DNA of 64,000 nucleotides, taken from contig JAKATX010000013.1 in NCBI GenBank assembly GCA_021818545.1, forward strand, positions 86,276 through 150,275. The letters are read 5' to 3'. This document shows positions 1-7,923 of this stretch, one piece after another. A model generated the notes under the pieces. The model did not search any database. It was not told where the DNA came from and saw only the letters and a program-made list of their open reading frames with translations. Both the position numbers and the translations under genes were made by a program. Numbering within the stretch: position 1 is the stretch's first letter; each line of letters opens with the position of its first letter. Source of the stretch: Microcaldota archaeon. GTDB lineage: Archaea; Micrarchaeota; Micrarchaeia; Micrarchaeales; Micrarchaeaceae.

Positions 1-432
1 CGTATTTGTGCAGTTGACCTGCGTTACGCACTGATTGCTTGTGGAACTTTCTGCCTGTATGGTGCAATTTGATTCCTGGGTGGTGCATGCCGCAGTAGAA
101 ACCGCGGAACCGAATAGCCCGAAAGCGGTGTAATTGCCTCCGTATATGAGCTGTGCTGAAGAGACATTGTTCAGCGCCACAAAACCGCCTGCAAAGTTGT
201 ATAAATTGTATACGGCATAGTTGTTCCTTGCCAATGTGCCAGTTACCTGTATGCTCTTGCCGTAATAGCCGGATGGATTCTGAAGCAACTTTGAAATTCG
301 TATTACGTTAGCGTTTATTGAATTGTCATAAACCAGCTTGTTGAGGAAACCGGATTGCAGCAGATAAAGGAAAAGTACTACTACAATTACAATGATGATT
401 ATGCCTTTAAGCAGTGCATCGAAAACTGACAT
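1..432 (-). CDS. Partial membrane-anchored protein (runs off left edge)
   Basis: The frame is open from an ATG at 432 to the window edge (144 codons, no stop). The N-terminus is one hydrophobic segment at about residues 10-24 (LKGIIIIVIVVVLFLYLL), so a signal anchor with the rest outside the cell. Residues 53-69 (SKLLQNPSGYYGKSIQV) followed by TGTL look like the first strands of an OB-fold of the kind in membrane-tethered archaeal proteins; this is inference. Later parts have several Cys and Asn-X-Ser/Thr sequons, fitting an exported glycoprotein. A TATA-like ATTTATTG at about 451-460 would give a nearly leaderless message. Function unknown. Confidence 0.7.
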   Translation of the reverse strand, partial: MSVFDALLKGIIIIVIVVVLFLYLLQSGFLNKLVYDNSINANVIRISKLLQNPSGYYGKSIQVTGTLARNNYAVYNLYNFAGGFVALNNVSSAQLIYGGNYTAFGLFGSAVSTAACTTQESNCTIQAESSTSNQCVTQVNCTNT

Positions 433-486
433 GAAATTATAGCGCACACAAACAATAAATCCTTTGCTGATTTGATGGGAGCACGG

Positions 487-1566
487 TCAGAGTCTCAGCC
501 CTGTCGGCCCTATGTACTTGGAATCAGGCCGTATCAGCTTGTTATTTGCCACTTGCTCCATGTAATGCGCACACCAGCCGAAGGACCTCGCGGATGCAAA
601 TAGCGGCAAGTAGAATGCATGATCTATTCCGAGTAGGTGCATGCAAAGCGCAGCATAAAAGTCGAGGTTAGCCGGAAGCTTCTTCCTATCCCATACTGTT
701 TCCTCTATGGCAGCGGCCAAATCGTACAGCTTCTCTTCATGCTTGAGTTTAGACAGCACCTTTAGTTCATTTTTCATGAACTGCGCACGTGGATCCGCAT
801 TTTTGTATATGCGGTGGCCGAATCCCATAATCTTTTCCTTGCGCGCCAACTTTTCATCCACTAATTTTATTGCCTCCTCTCTGCTGTCCATCTTAAGCAT
901 GTAATTGAGTATCTGGTCGTTCGCGCCCCCGTGTAGCGGGCCTTTTATGGTTGCCAATGCAGTCGTCATGGCGGCCCTCGGATCGGCAAGAGTGGAAGCA
1001 GTGACTCTCAATGCGAATGTAGATGCGTTGAGCTCATGCTCCATGTACAGTATAAGCAGTTTCTCCAAATGCTCCGCCATTTCTGAGTCCTTATTTCCAG
1101 TTAATAAGTAATAAAACCTCTCGGAATATGTGCCTTCCGCCTTGCCCAGAACAGCGGTGCCGGATAATGCGTTTCGGCCGTCAGAAGCTATCCGAGGCAT
1201 CTTCGCGGCGATCTCTAGCAACGCCTTGTCGGTTTTTGCCTCGTCCAGCGGAATGAGCGAGACCACAGAGCGCATCAGGTCTATCAACTCCGTGTGTTTA
1301 GGGATGAGCTTCATTATGCTCTCTGTGTTCTGGTCTATGTCAGAATTTTTAATGAGGAAATCCGAAAACCCTGAAAGTTCCTGCTCATTTGGCATGTGAC
1401 CATACACAACGATGTACGCTGCCTGTTCAAATGTCGCTTTTTCTGCAAGATCGGTCGCGCTGTAGCCCCTGTACAGCAGCTTCCCCGTTTCGTTGTCTGC
1501 AGTGCATATCGCGCTCTCGTCCGCTATGACACCTGCAAGCCCTTTTGGAACTATTATTGGATCCAT
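487..1566 (-). CDS. prpC: Citrate synthase / 2-methylcitrate synthase
   Basis: Condenses acetyl-CoA or propionyl-CoA with oxaloacetate. Family landmarks are present: the LHGGAN histidine motif, GFGHRIYKNADPR (the citrate synthase signature with the second catalytic His) and the C-terminal Asp in LPANLDFYAAL. The length (about 359 aa from the chosen start) fits the short archaeal/bacterial type. A longer open frame to 1644 exists, but it would overlap prpB by about 60 nt and adds a Cys-rich stretch unlike the family; the ATG at 1566 lies 20 nt after prpB and begins MDPIIVPKGLAGV. Position as last gene of prpD-prpB-prpC argues for methylcitrate synthase, but it may also serve as the cell's citrate synthase. 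Confidence 0.88.
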   Translation of the reverse strand: MDPIIVPKGLAGVIADESAICTADNETGKLLYRGYSATDLAEKATFEQAAYIVVYGHMPNEQELSGFSDFLIKNSDIDQNTESIMKLIPKHTELIDLMRSVVSLIPLDEAKTDKALLEIAAKMPRIASDGRNALSGTAVLGKAEGTYSERFYYLLTGNKDSEMAEHLEKLLILYMEHELNASTFALRVTASTLADPRAAMTTALATIKGPLHGGANDQILNYMLKMDSREEAIKLVDEKLARKEKIMGFGHRIYKNADPRAQFMKNELKVLSKLKHEEKLYDLAAAIEETVWDRKKLPANLDFYAALCMHLLGIDHAFYLPLFASARSFGWCAHYMEQVANNKLIRPDSKYIGPTGLRL

Positions 1567-1585
1567 AATAAAACCCGTGCTGCAC

Positions 1586-2500
1586 TCATCGCCGCTTGGC
1601 TGTTTTGCCGGGCATTTTAGATTTTGAAAGCAGCGCGTCTTCATCAGCGTAATCCTTATAGCCTATCACTTTGTAGAATTCATCCCTTGTCATCAGGCGC
1701 TGCAGGACCTTTCTCTGCGTTCCGCTTTGGCGCAGCTCTTTATATATGGTGTCCATTGATGATAACGCGGCCCTGAACCCGGTAAGCGGAAATATTATTA
1801 TCTTGTACCCTAGCCTCGCCAAGTCCTCCGAGCTTAGGAGTGGGCTTTTCCCGAATTCCGTCATATTGGCAAGAAGCGGAGCCCTTACTTTCTTTGCATA
1901 CTCCTTGAATTCATCCTCGCTTTCCAGCGCTTCAGGAAATATTACGTCCGCCCCTGCCTTTAGGTACAGCCTGCCCCTCTCTATGGCCCCATCAAGACCC
2001 TCTATCGCCCTGGAGTCCGTCCTTGCTATTATGATGAAAGCTTTGTCCTTTCTGCTGCCCACTGCGACTTTCACCTTCTGGGCCATGGCATCCGCCGGTA
2101 TTATCTTCTTGCCGGAGAGATGGCCACATTTTTTAGGAAGGTCTTGATCCTCCATGTGTATTGCAGCCGCACCTGCCGCTTCCATCGTCCTTATCGTGCG
2201 CACCACATTCAACGTCTCGCCGAATCCAGTATCTATGTCAACTATAAGCGGGAGCCCGGACATAGAAGTTATTTTGCGCGTCTCTGCGGCAACCTCATCG
2301 AGGGTTGTCAATGACAAGTCGGGAAGTCCCATAGACCCTGCGACTCCAGATCCAGATAAGTATAACGCTCTGAAGCCCGCCCGTTGGGCAAGGAGCGCAG
2401 ATATGCCGCTGAACACGCCTGGCGCTACCACGTAGCCATTCCTTATTATCTTGCGCAGCTCTTTCGGCCCGGAATTTATGTTGTCTTTAAGAATCGACAT
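1586..2500 (-). CDS. prpB: Methylisocitrate lyase (isocitrate lyase family)
   Basis: Cleaves 2-methylisocitrate to pyruvate and succinate, the last step of the methylcitrate cycle. The PEP mutase/isocitrate lyase barrel is clear: metal-binding DIDTGFG, HMEDQ, and the KKCGHLSGK loop carrying the catalytic Cys. About 304 aa, normal for PrpB and shorter than isocitrate lyase. The ATG at 2500 is preferred over the open frame to 2530 because it begins MSILKDNINSGPKELR, typical of the family; it overlaps the end of prpD by 14 nt, so translation is probably coupled. Ordinary isocitrate lyase activity cannot be fully excluded, but the prpD neighbour makes PrpB most likely. Confidence 0.9.
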   Translation of the reverse strand: MSILKDNINSGPKELRKIIRNGYVVAPGVFSGISALLAQRAGFRALYLSGSGVAGSMGLPDLSLTTLDEVAAETRKITSMSGLPLIVDIDTGFGETLNVVRTIRTMEAAGAAAIHMEDQDLPKKCGHLSGKKIIPADAMAQKVKVAVGSRKDKAFIIIARTDSRAIEGLDGAIERGRLYLKAGADVIFPEALESEDEFKEYAKKVRAPLLANMTEFGKSPLLSSEDLARLGYKIIIFPLTGFRAALSSMDTIYKELRQSGTQRKVLQRLMTRDEFYKVIGYKDYADEDALLSKSKMPGKTAKRR

Positions 2501-3854
2501 TTGATACCACTTCAAACATATCAGAAACATCGCGCTTGTCTAATTCCTTTCCTACCTTTATTATGCCGTCGACCTTGGATTCGTCTCCCATTATGGATAC
2601 GCCCTTGGCCCTCAGCTCATCCCATGAGTAGGGGTTCTTGAAATGGCCCTTTGGCACAACGACCTCGCTTTCTGCGCTTGATTCGGATGCAGTTACCTTT
2701 ATCTTTATTGGCAGGTATTCCGGATACATCGAATCGAACTTTTGCGATACACTGAACTTCATTTTATCTATCAAATCAAGTATACGCACATCGCTTAGAT
2801 ATTTATCTTCGTAAGAATCAAGTTTTGGCCTTCCGTACAGCAGTGAATATGCTATTATATAAGGCAGGCTGTGGTCCGCAGTCTCCTTTGTTTTGGGCCT
2901 CAGCTTTTCGGGATCCTTTACAATTATTTTGTTGGCGACTGAGAATGTCTCTACGTTTATCTCCTTTATCGCGCCGGTGACCTTGCCCTTGAGTTCCAGT
3001 GCTGCCTCGACGCCACTCATCGCGTGGTATTCCACAGGATAGTTCTTTATCATTGTCTTCCTTACCCTGTCCTCCGCGAGGTTGAGGTCGAACGCCCCTG
3101 AGACCTGCTTGAAGAATCCCATTTCCCCTTCGAATATTGGTGCCGGCCCGGTCAGGCCCTTCTGCGCCAACAAGGCGGCAAAAATGCTGTTTCTGGATGC
3201 ATTGGCGGCAGTGCAGCCCTTCCACATGCTCAGTTCGCCTGCGCGGGTCTGTCTTAAGCTTATGTTGTTGTTTATGGCGAGATTCAATGCATGCACGAAG
3301 CGGCCGTTTTCGAGGCCCATAAGGCTGCCAAGACCTGCAGCTGAGGAAATCGATATGTAGGTTACGTGATCCCAGCCCCGATCCCTTATTGAGACGGCAT
3401 CTGAAAGCGAACATACCACCTGATACGCGACCTTTATGGCCTTTATCGCATCTGCGCCCTTGCTGCCAAGCGCGTAGGAAAGCGATAATATAGGCGGTAT
3501 GTTATCGGATGGGTGCAGCGCCTCCTTTGAAAGGTAGGTATCATTGTAATCCAGATATCTAGTCATAGAGCCGTTTATGAATGCGGACGTCTCAACTGAC
3601 GCTTCCTGGCCTGAGAAGTATATGGGTGAATTGTGCGGCCCTTGGGATGGCAGCAGCGCGGATTGCATCAGCTTTATGGGCACCGCATCCTTTGCACCAT
3701 ATGCCACGAATATGGAGTCAACTATGCGCTTTTTAATCTCGTCCGAATCCGCATTATCTACTCCTGTCTTGTCCAACGCCTTGGAATACTCGTATATTTC
3801 CTGTGCTATAGCCATATTCAATGCCTGCAATCCTATTACCGACCTGATGTGCAT
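2487..3854 (-). CDS. prpD: 2-Methylcitrate dehydratase (MmgE/PrpD family)
   Basis: Dehydrates 2-methylcitrate toward 2-methylaconitate. The 455 aa match the MmgE/PrpD fold: N-terminal helical domain with RYLDYNDTYLSKEALHPSDNIPPILSLSYALG (the family's DxN...HPSD region, about 100-130), a central WKGCTAANASRNSIFAALLAQKGLTGP segment, and a C-terminal lid domain from about residue 260. First gene of a leftward prpD-prpB-prpC operon with a TATA box at 3911-3920. The start could also be the ATG at 3815 (MAIAQEIYEYSK), which fits the family N-terminus better; the longer start is kept because the promoter allows it. No propionyl-CoA synthetase (prpE) is in the window. Confidence 0.88.
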   Translation of the reverse strand: MHIRSVIGLQALNMAIAQEIYEYSKALDKTGVDNADSDEIKKRIVDSIFVAYGAKDAVPIKLMQSALLPSQGPHNSPIYFSGQEASVETSAFINGSMTRYLDYNDTYLSKEALHPSDNIPPILSLSYALGSKGADAIKAIKVAYQVVCSLSDAVSIRDRGWDHVTYISISSAAGLGSLMGLENGRFVHALNLAINNNISLRQTRAGELSMWKGCTAANASRNSIFAALLAQKGLTGPAPIFEGEMGFFKQVSGAFDLNLAEDRVRKTMIKNYPVEYHAMSGVEAALELKGKVTGAIKEINVETFSVANKIIVKDPEKLRPKTKETADHSLPYIIAYSLLYGRPKLDSYEDKYLSDVRILDLIDKMKFSVSQKFDSMYPEYLPIKIKVTASESSAESEVVVPKGHFKNPYSWDELRAKGVSIMGDESKVDGIIKVGKELDKRDVSDMFEVVSNVDS

Positions 3855-3910
3855 TTTTCCACACTGCCAGGAAGGAAAACGGGGTGTATGTTTGACTATT
3901 AATTCATTAA

Positions 3911-3920
3911 TAATTTATAA
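3911..3920 (-). promoter_or_regulatory. TATA box of prpDBC operon
   Basis: Reads TTATAAATTA on the minus strand in the gap between divergent prpD and hmgA. A start about 26 nt downstream gives a 30-nt leader before the 3854 ATG. Inference from spacing. Confidence 0.5.
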
Positions 3921-4000
3921 CTGCCATTATGCACGCTGGTCCTTTATTCTTGCTTTGTACGGCCTCTAGCTAAGTTTTTTATCGCTTTAATGCGTTGATT

Positions 4001-5317
4001 ATGACCATGGACAGCAAAAAATATGGGGATGATGAAGTAATAAACAAGCTAATGAATGGCGAACTCTCATTATCGGGCTTATCGATGTTTCTAGAGGATG
4101 AGAGCCAGTCTTCAAGGATAAGGAGGCTTTACCTCGAGAAGAAATACGGCATAAAGTTCCAGTATATAGTTTCGGGAAACATGGACAACGAGGATGCCGG
4201 CAAGAGGAATATAGAGAACATGATAGGAGCCACCCAGAGGCCTCTTGGTTTCGTTGAAGCCAAGATAAATGGGGAACACCTGAGCGGCATAAAACCGATT
4301 TTCCTTTCCACCACTGAAGGCAGGCTCGTCGCAGGGGTTGCAAGGGGCCTTAAAGCAATCAATAGCGGCGCAGGGGCAACGACAACCATAATAGATGACA
4401 AAATGACAAGGAGCATAATAATAGAGACTTCGGGCGCCAGGGAGTCTAAGCGCATAATGTCATTTGTCAAAAGCAATGAGGGCTTCAAGTTCATCAAGGC
4501 GGAATTCTCAAACCATACGAAACACGGAGAACTGCTGGGCATAGACTGCTACACCACAGGCAGGAACCTATTCATCGTCTACAAGGCAAAGACCGGAGCC
4601 GCAATGGGCATGAACATGGTCACCATCGCATCCAACAACACCACTGCGAAATTGGTAGACAGACTTAATGAAGAGAGGAAGAAGCAAAATGCGTTCGAAA
4701 AGGAGTTAGAGCGGTCATCGCTATCATCTACGAAAAAGCTGCTGCACGTGCTGAGCGAAAGCGGGAATCTGTGTATCGACAAGAAGCCTGCGATGAAGAA
4801 TGTCCTGGTAGGCAGAGGGGTGTCCATAATAGCTGAAGCAGTCATACCAAAGGAAGTGGTGAAGGCTACGCTAAAGACAGATCCTGAAAGCATGGCGAAG
4901 ATAAATTACGTCAAGAATTACGTTGGGTCCGGATTGGCCGGCTCCCTCGCGCATAACGCACAAGTGGCGAATGTACTGAATGCGGCTTTCGACGCGTATG
5001 GGCAGGACGTCGCGCAGATAGTGGACGGGGTCAATGCATTCGACGACGTTGCGGTGACTGAAGCGGGGGATTTGTACGTCTCAATATACATTCCTGCTTT
5101 GGAGGTAGGGACGTATGGCGGCGGCACCATCAGGGAGACGCCAAAAGAGCTGCTTTTTGCTTCGGGCGTGTACGGCGAAGGGGATAACGAAGGAAAGACG
5201 AAGTACATGCTTGCGGAACTCATAGCCACAGTATGCCTAGCCGGTGAGCTGAACCTTCTCGCGGCCGAATCTTCCGGACAGCTAACCAAGGCGCATGCCA
5301 GCATAAAGCGCGGGTAA
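4001..5317 (+). CDS. hmgA: HMG-CoA reductase (mevalonate pathway)
   Basis: Reduces HMG-CoA to mevalonate, the committed step to archaeal isoprenoid lipids. Class I landmarks in order: ENMIGATQRPLGF (catalytic Glu), CIDKKPA (catalytic Lys), YGQDVAQ (catalytic Asp), GTYGGGT (cofactor loop) and C-terminal KAHASIKRG (catalytic His). One oddity: the NADPH-binding DAMGMN motif reads AAMGMN here, Asp replaced by Ala. The frame opens with TTG at 3995; the ATG at 4001 (or 4007) is preferred and lies about 25 nt after an AT-rich TATA-like run at 3974-3983. An IS605-type element abuts the stop codon, leaving the gene intact but probably removing its native 3' flank. Confidence 0.93.
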   Translation: MTMDSKKYGDDEVINKLMNGELSLSGLSMFLEDESQSSRIRRLYLEKKYGIKFQYIVSGNMDNEDAGKRNIENMIGATQRPLGFVEAKINGEHLSGIKPIFLSTTEGRLVAGVARGLKAINSGAGATTTIIDDKMTRSIIIETSGARESKRIMSFVKSNEGFKFIKAEFSNHTKHGELLGIDCYTTGRNLFIVYKAKTGAAMGMNMVTIASNNTTAKLVDRLNEERKKQNAFEKELERSSLSSTKKLLHVLSESGNLCIDKKPAMKNVLVGRGVSIIAEAVIPKEVVKATLKTDPESMAKINYVKNYVGSGLAGSLAHNAQVANVLNAAFDAYGQDVAQIVDGVNAFDDVAVTEAGDLYVSIYIPALEVGTYGGGTIRETPKELLFASGVYGEGDNEGKTKYMLAELIATVCLAGELNLLAAESSGQLTKAHASIKRG

Positions 5318-5329
5318 ACGTGACATCCT

Positions 5330-5350
5330 CCCACCCGTGAACGGCGTGGG
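5330..5350. repeat. Right-end hairpin of tnpB copy 1
   Basis: Imperfect palindrome with 5-bp outer stem CCCAC/GTGGG, one bulged C and 4-bp inner stem CCGT/ACGG around a GA loop. The same hairpin is found at 63480-63500. It is probably both the TnpA end and the last stem of the TnpB guide RNA. Confidence 0.8.
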
Positions 5351-5362
5351 CTTCCTCTGCGT

Positions 5363-6583
5363 TCATGCAATCGCTGCATCCCGCAAAGGATGTGTTTTAT
5401 CGGTTCTCAGTTCGCCGAGTCCGTTTGCATTCCCTGTTGGAACGTATTGACGATTCTCTCCCTGAGCGTGACTTTCCCTCTGTCCGAGGGTAGCTCTGTT
5501 GAGTATGTTTATTGATGCGTTTATGTCCCTGTCCTTTGACATTCCGCATCTCTGGCAGATGTACGTTCTTTCCGAGAGTGGCATCTCCTGAATGTTGCCG
5601 CAATTACTGCACTCCTTTGAGGTGTTCCTTGCATCCACTTTGACTACACTCAAACCAGCACTTTCAGCCTTGTATGAGAGGAGTTGGATGAACCTGTTCC
5701 ATGAAGCGTCATGTATCGAACTTGCCAACCTATGATTCTTTACCATGTTTTGGATACGGAGGTCTTCTACTGCGAATGAAGTGTATCCTGAATTGACGAG
5801 AGCGTCTGAAAGTTTATGCAGGTAGTCGCCAGATTGATTTGCGGAATATTCGTATGTTTTTTGGAGATGCGCCTTTGCCCTCTGCCTTCTCCTTGAGCCT
5901 TTGTTCCTCCTTGCGACTATTCTCTGCCAATGTGCAATCCTCTTTCTGTTCTGTTGCATGAACTTCGGTTTTTCTATCTTAGTTCCATCTGACAGTGCAA
6001 CAAATGAATCCAGCCCCAAATCTATCCCTACTGGATTGGTATCTTCCACTTTGGGAATTTTGACATTTGTTATCGTTGTGAAAACTGCATAATAACTCTT
6101 TCCTTCCCTCTTTATCGAAAGAGTCTTTATTGCACCTTCTATCTTCCTATGCAACTCTATCGGCATTGTTCCTATTCTTGAGACCCTTAGCCTGCCCTTC
6201 CTTATCGAGAAAGAACCGTTGTCCTGTGGATATGTTATTGACTTGTATCTGTCCCGTGACCTGAATCTCGGGAATCCTGCCTTTCTGTTTCCTTCCTTGA
6301 TCCTTCTGAAGAAGTTCTGGTATGCTTTTAGAAGCCTGAATTCTATCTCGCATCTTGTCTGCGAATAGAGTTTCAGGTATCTCTTGTCATCTTGGATTGC
6401 CTCTTTTACGAATCTGTTGAATTGAGCCATCGAGACCTTGGTCTTTCCATTTTTATAGGACTCGATTGACTTCTCAAGAATCTTGTTGTAGAACTGTTGT
6501 GCAATAATCAGCCTTTCGTCTATCTCTCCCTGCCTTGTAGCGTCAGGGTGGATTCTGAACTTGTAGGCTCTTGTCAGTTCCAT
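5363..6583 (-). CDS. tnpB: TnpB RNA-guided nuclease, IS605 family
   Basis: Full-length TnpB (about 406 aa). An N-terminal wedge/helical region begins MELTRAYKFRIHPD; RuvC-I Asp in GIDLGLDSF (about 190), RuvC-II Glu in FAVEDL (about 285), a four-Cys zinc ribbon (ECSNCGN...YICQRCG) and RuvC-III Asp in DRDINAS are all intact. TnpB proteins are known to cut DNA guided by an RNA transcribed from the element's 3' end; here tnpB ends 13 nt before the right-end hairpin, so gene and guide scaffold overlap. The ATG at 6583 is chosen over 6604 because MELTRAYKFRI is the family N-terminus. The C-terminal 30 residues differ from copy 2 while the body is nearly identical. Confidence 0.92.
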   Translation of the reverse strand: MELTRAYKFRIHPDATRQGEIDERLIIAQQFYNKILEKSIESYKNGKTKVSMAQFNRFVKEAIQDDKRYLKLYSQTRCEIEFRLLKAYQNFFRRIKEGNRKAGFPRFRSRDRYKSITYPQDNGSFSIRKGRLRVSRIGTMPIELHRKIEGAIKTLSIKREGKSYYAVFTTITNVKIPKVEDTNPVGIDLGLDSFVALSDGTKIEKPKFMQQNRKRIAHWQRIVARRNKGSRRRQRAKAHLQKTYEYSANQSGDYLHKLSDALVNSGYTSFAVEDLRIQNMVKNHRLASSIHDASWNRFIQLLSYKAESAGLSVVKVDARNTSKECSNCGNIQEMPLSERTYICQRCGMSKDRDINASINILNRATLGQRESHAQGENRQYVPTGNANGLGELRTDKTHPLRDAAIA

Positions 6584-6633
6584 GCAACCTATATTTCCAT
6601 CCATATTTATACGCCTTACTACGGTTCGCTTTC

Positions 6634-6658
6634 ATCCCACCCATGAATGGTGTGGGAT
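6634..6658. repeat. Left-end hairpin of tnpB copy 1
   Basis: Outer stem ATCCCAC/GTGGGAT, inner CCAT/ATGG around GA. Compared with the right end, both sides of the inner stem changed together (CCGT/ACGG to CCAT/ATGG), which supports selection for the structure. Confidence 0.75.
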
Positions 6659-6773
6659 TTCCCGCTCACTTTGTTAATACGTCAGAATAGCAGCCGATAA
6701 ATTGCCTGCGCTTTAGGAGTGTTTAGGCCAGACGATGACGCGCAGTGCAGGCAGGTTTGCCCGTGAACAGTAT

Positions 6774-7842
6774 TCACTTGGCAAGGCGCATGGCGGCCCC
6801 CTTGGACATCAAAGAGCTTAGCTTCGACTGCAGTTCCAACTCCTTCCGCAATTCTTCCAACGCCACGGGCGCTTCGTATTTGCTGCTCATAAACCGCGAG
6901 TCGTAGATTTTATCGAGCTCCGCAGTGGCGCCGTCAAGATCCAGTATATGAGTGCTTATGCCTGCAAGCTTTTCCGGTTTACGCAACGTACGCCTTAGAA
7001 ACTTGGGCATGTTCATTCCCTTATTCGCCTTCAGCGCTTGGGCGAACCCCAGCTTGGCATAGTCGTAGGAGAAGCACTGCGTAGCCCATCTTATGTTGCG
7101 CTGCGCATCGGCTAGTTCATTTCCTTCCAGAGAACCTAGACTCGTGGCCAGCAGGCGATTGCGCTCGTTTATTGACTCCTGCCTTTGCTTTACGGCTTCA
7201 AGCATTGCGTCCGCAATGGCGCCATTGTCAAAGGGCTTGCCGTTAACCTTTTGGGTTACGTAGAACCCTATCAGCTCCGCGAGCCCTTCCGCCAGCCTCC
7301 TGTCCCGCGGGCGGCTGTACGAGAATTCCAAGAACGGCATGGCATCAAATGATATCTTGAACGTCAGGGCGTGCGCCAGCTCATGGCTTATGAGCTGGTC
7401 TATGTGATATCCTGTTTTCTCTGCAGCATAAGAGTCACCATTCGCCTCGGCCTTTTCCATTGTCTTGAACAGATTGTATGCGGGCTTGTAGAATATTATT
7501 GAACCTTTTTCATAGCAGGCAGCCGCACCGATGTACTCCTTGTCGCACTGGAATACCAATGGTATGCCGTCCAATTCCTTTGGGGGCTTCTCTAATGTTA
7601 GGTTTGAAGTTCGTTACGCAGGCCGGAGTAAAGTTCATTGTACAAATCAGCGTAAATCGTTCTTGTCTCATTGACAATCGCTTTTGCACGGATATCGATG
7701 TATGTACGAAAATTTGCGTATTTGTCTTCGCTGGACTGGAGCTTTGTGGAAGGCCTTTCGGCATCGGACGCAGCGCCCTTGTCAATTGTCTTTTGTGCCG
7801 TAATATCACACTATCTGCTTTTCTGCGTCTGCTATATGACAT
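6774..7842 (-). pseudogene. Zinc metallopeptidase (HELAH), apparently frameshifted
   Basis: The main frame (6774-7613) encodes a gluzincin-like peptidase: HELAH zinc motif with LAEGLAEL about 35 residues later supplying a third Glu ligand. It has no ATG; the first usable codon is TTG at 7574. Immediately upstream a different frame (about 7600-7800) reads as ordinary protein (KLQSSEDKYANFRTYIDIRA, then NELYSGLRNELQT) and stops at 7598-7600, just after the downstream frame opens at 7613. A third frame holds an ATG at 7842 placed 28 nt after a TATA box. The simplest reading is one gene broken by two -1 shifts; sequencing error in the short A-runs would look the same. Family assignment beyond zinc peptidase is not possible. 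Confidence 0.55.
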
Positions 7843-7865
7843 GGTGCGGGACAATGTATATGGAG

Positions 7866-7875
7866 CTTTTTATAT
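7866..7875 (-). promoter_or_regulatory. TATA box of metallopeptidase gene
   Basis: Reads ATATAAAAAG on the minus strand, centred 28 nt before the ATG at 7842, fitting leaderless transcription. Supports a gene start well upstream of the main peptidase frame. Confidence 0.5.
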
Positions 7876-7923
7876 GCGGTTTTATCAGAGCATGCAATTG
7901 GGCGCTGAAAACCCATTATGCAG

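Larger units (their letters stand above)
5320..6665 (-). mobile_element. IS200/IS605-type element, tnpB only (copy 1)
   Basis: A tnpB gene flanked by two hairpins on the same strand, as TnpA-recognised ends are in IS605 elements. Right-end hairpin at 5330-5350: stem CCCAC/GTGGG with inner CCGT/ACGG. Left-end hairpin at 6634-6658: the same outer stem with inner CCAT/ATGG, so the pairing is kept by compensatory change. The right end seems to finish at GTGAC (about 5320-5324), a sequence shared with the other two copies, placing the junction at the hmgA stop codon. No tnpA is present, so movement would need a transposase in trans. The outer left boundary is uncertain by tens of bases. Confidence 0.8.

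Noticed and set aside
2818..3414. Long frame on the minus strand inside prpD
   Set aside because: It lies entirely in prpD in another frame and is rich in Arg, Gln and Gly without pattern; prpD is well supported.
7510..7854. 114-codon minus-strand frame above the metallopeptidase
   Set aside because: Only its first 15-20 codons are likely real (start of the broken peptidase gene); the rest is low-quality and a different frame reads better.
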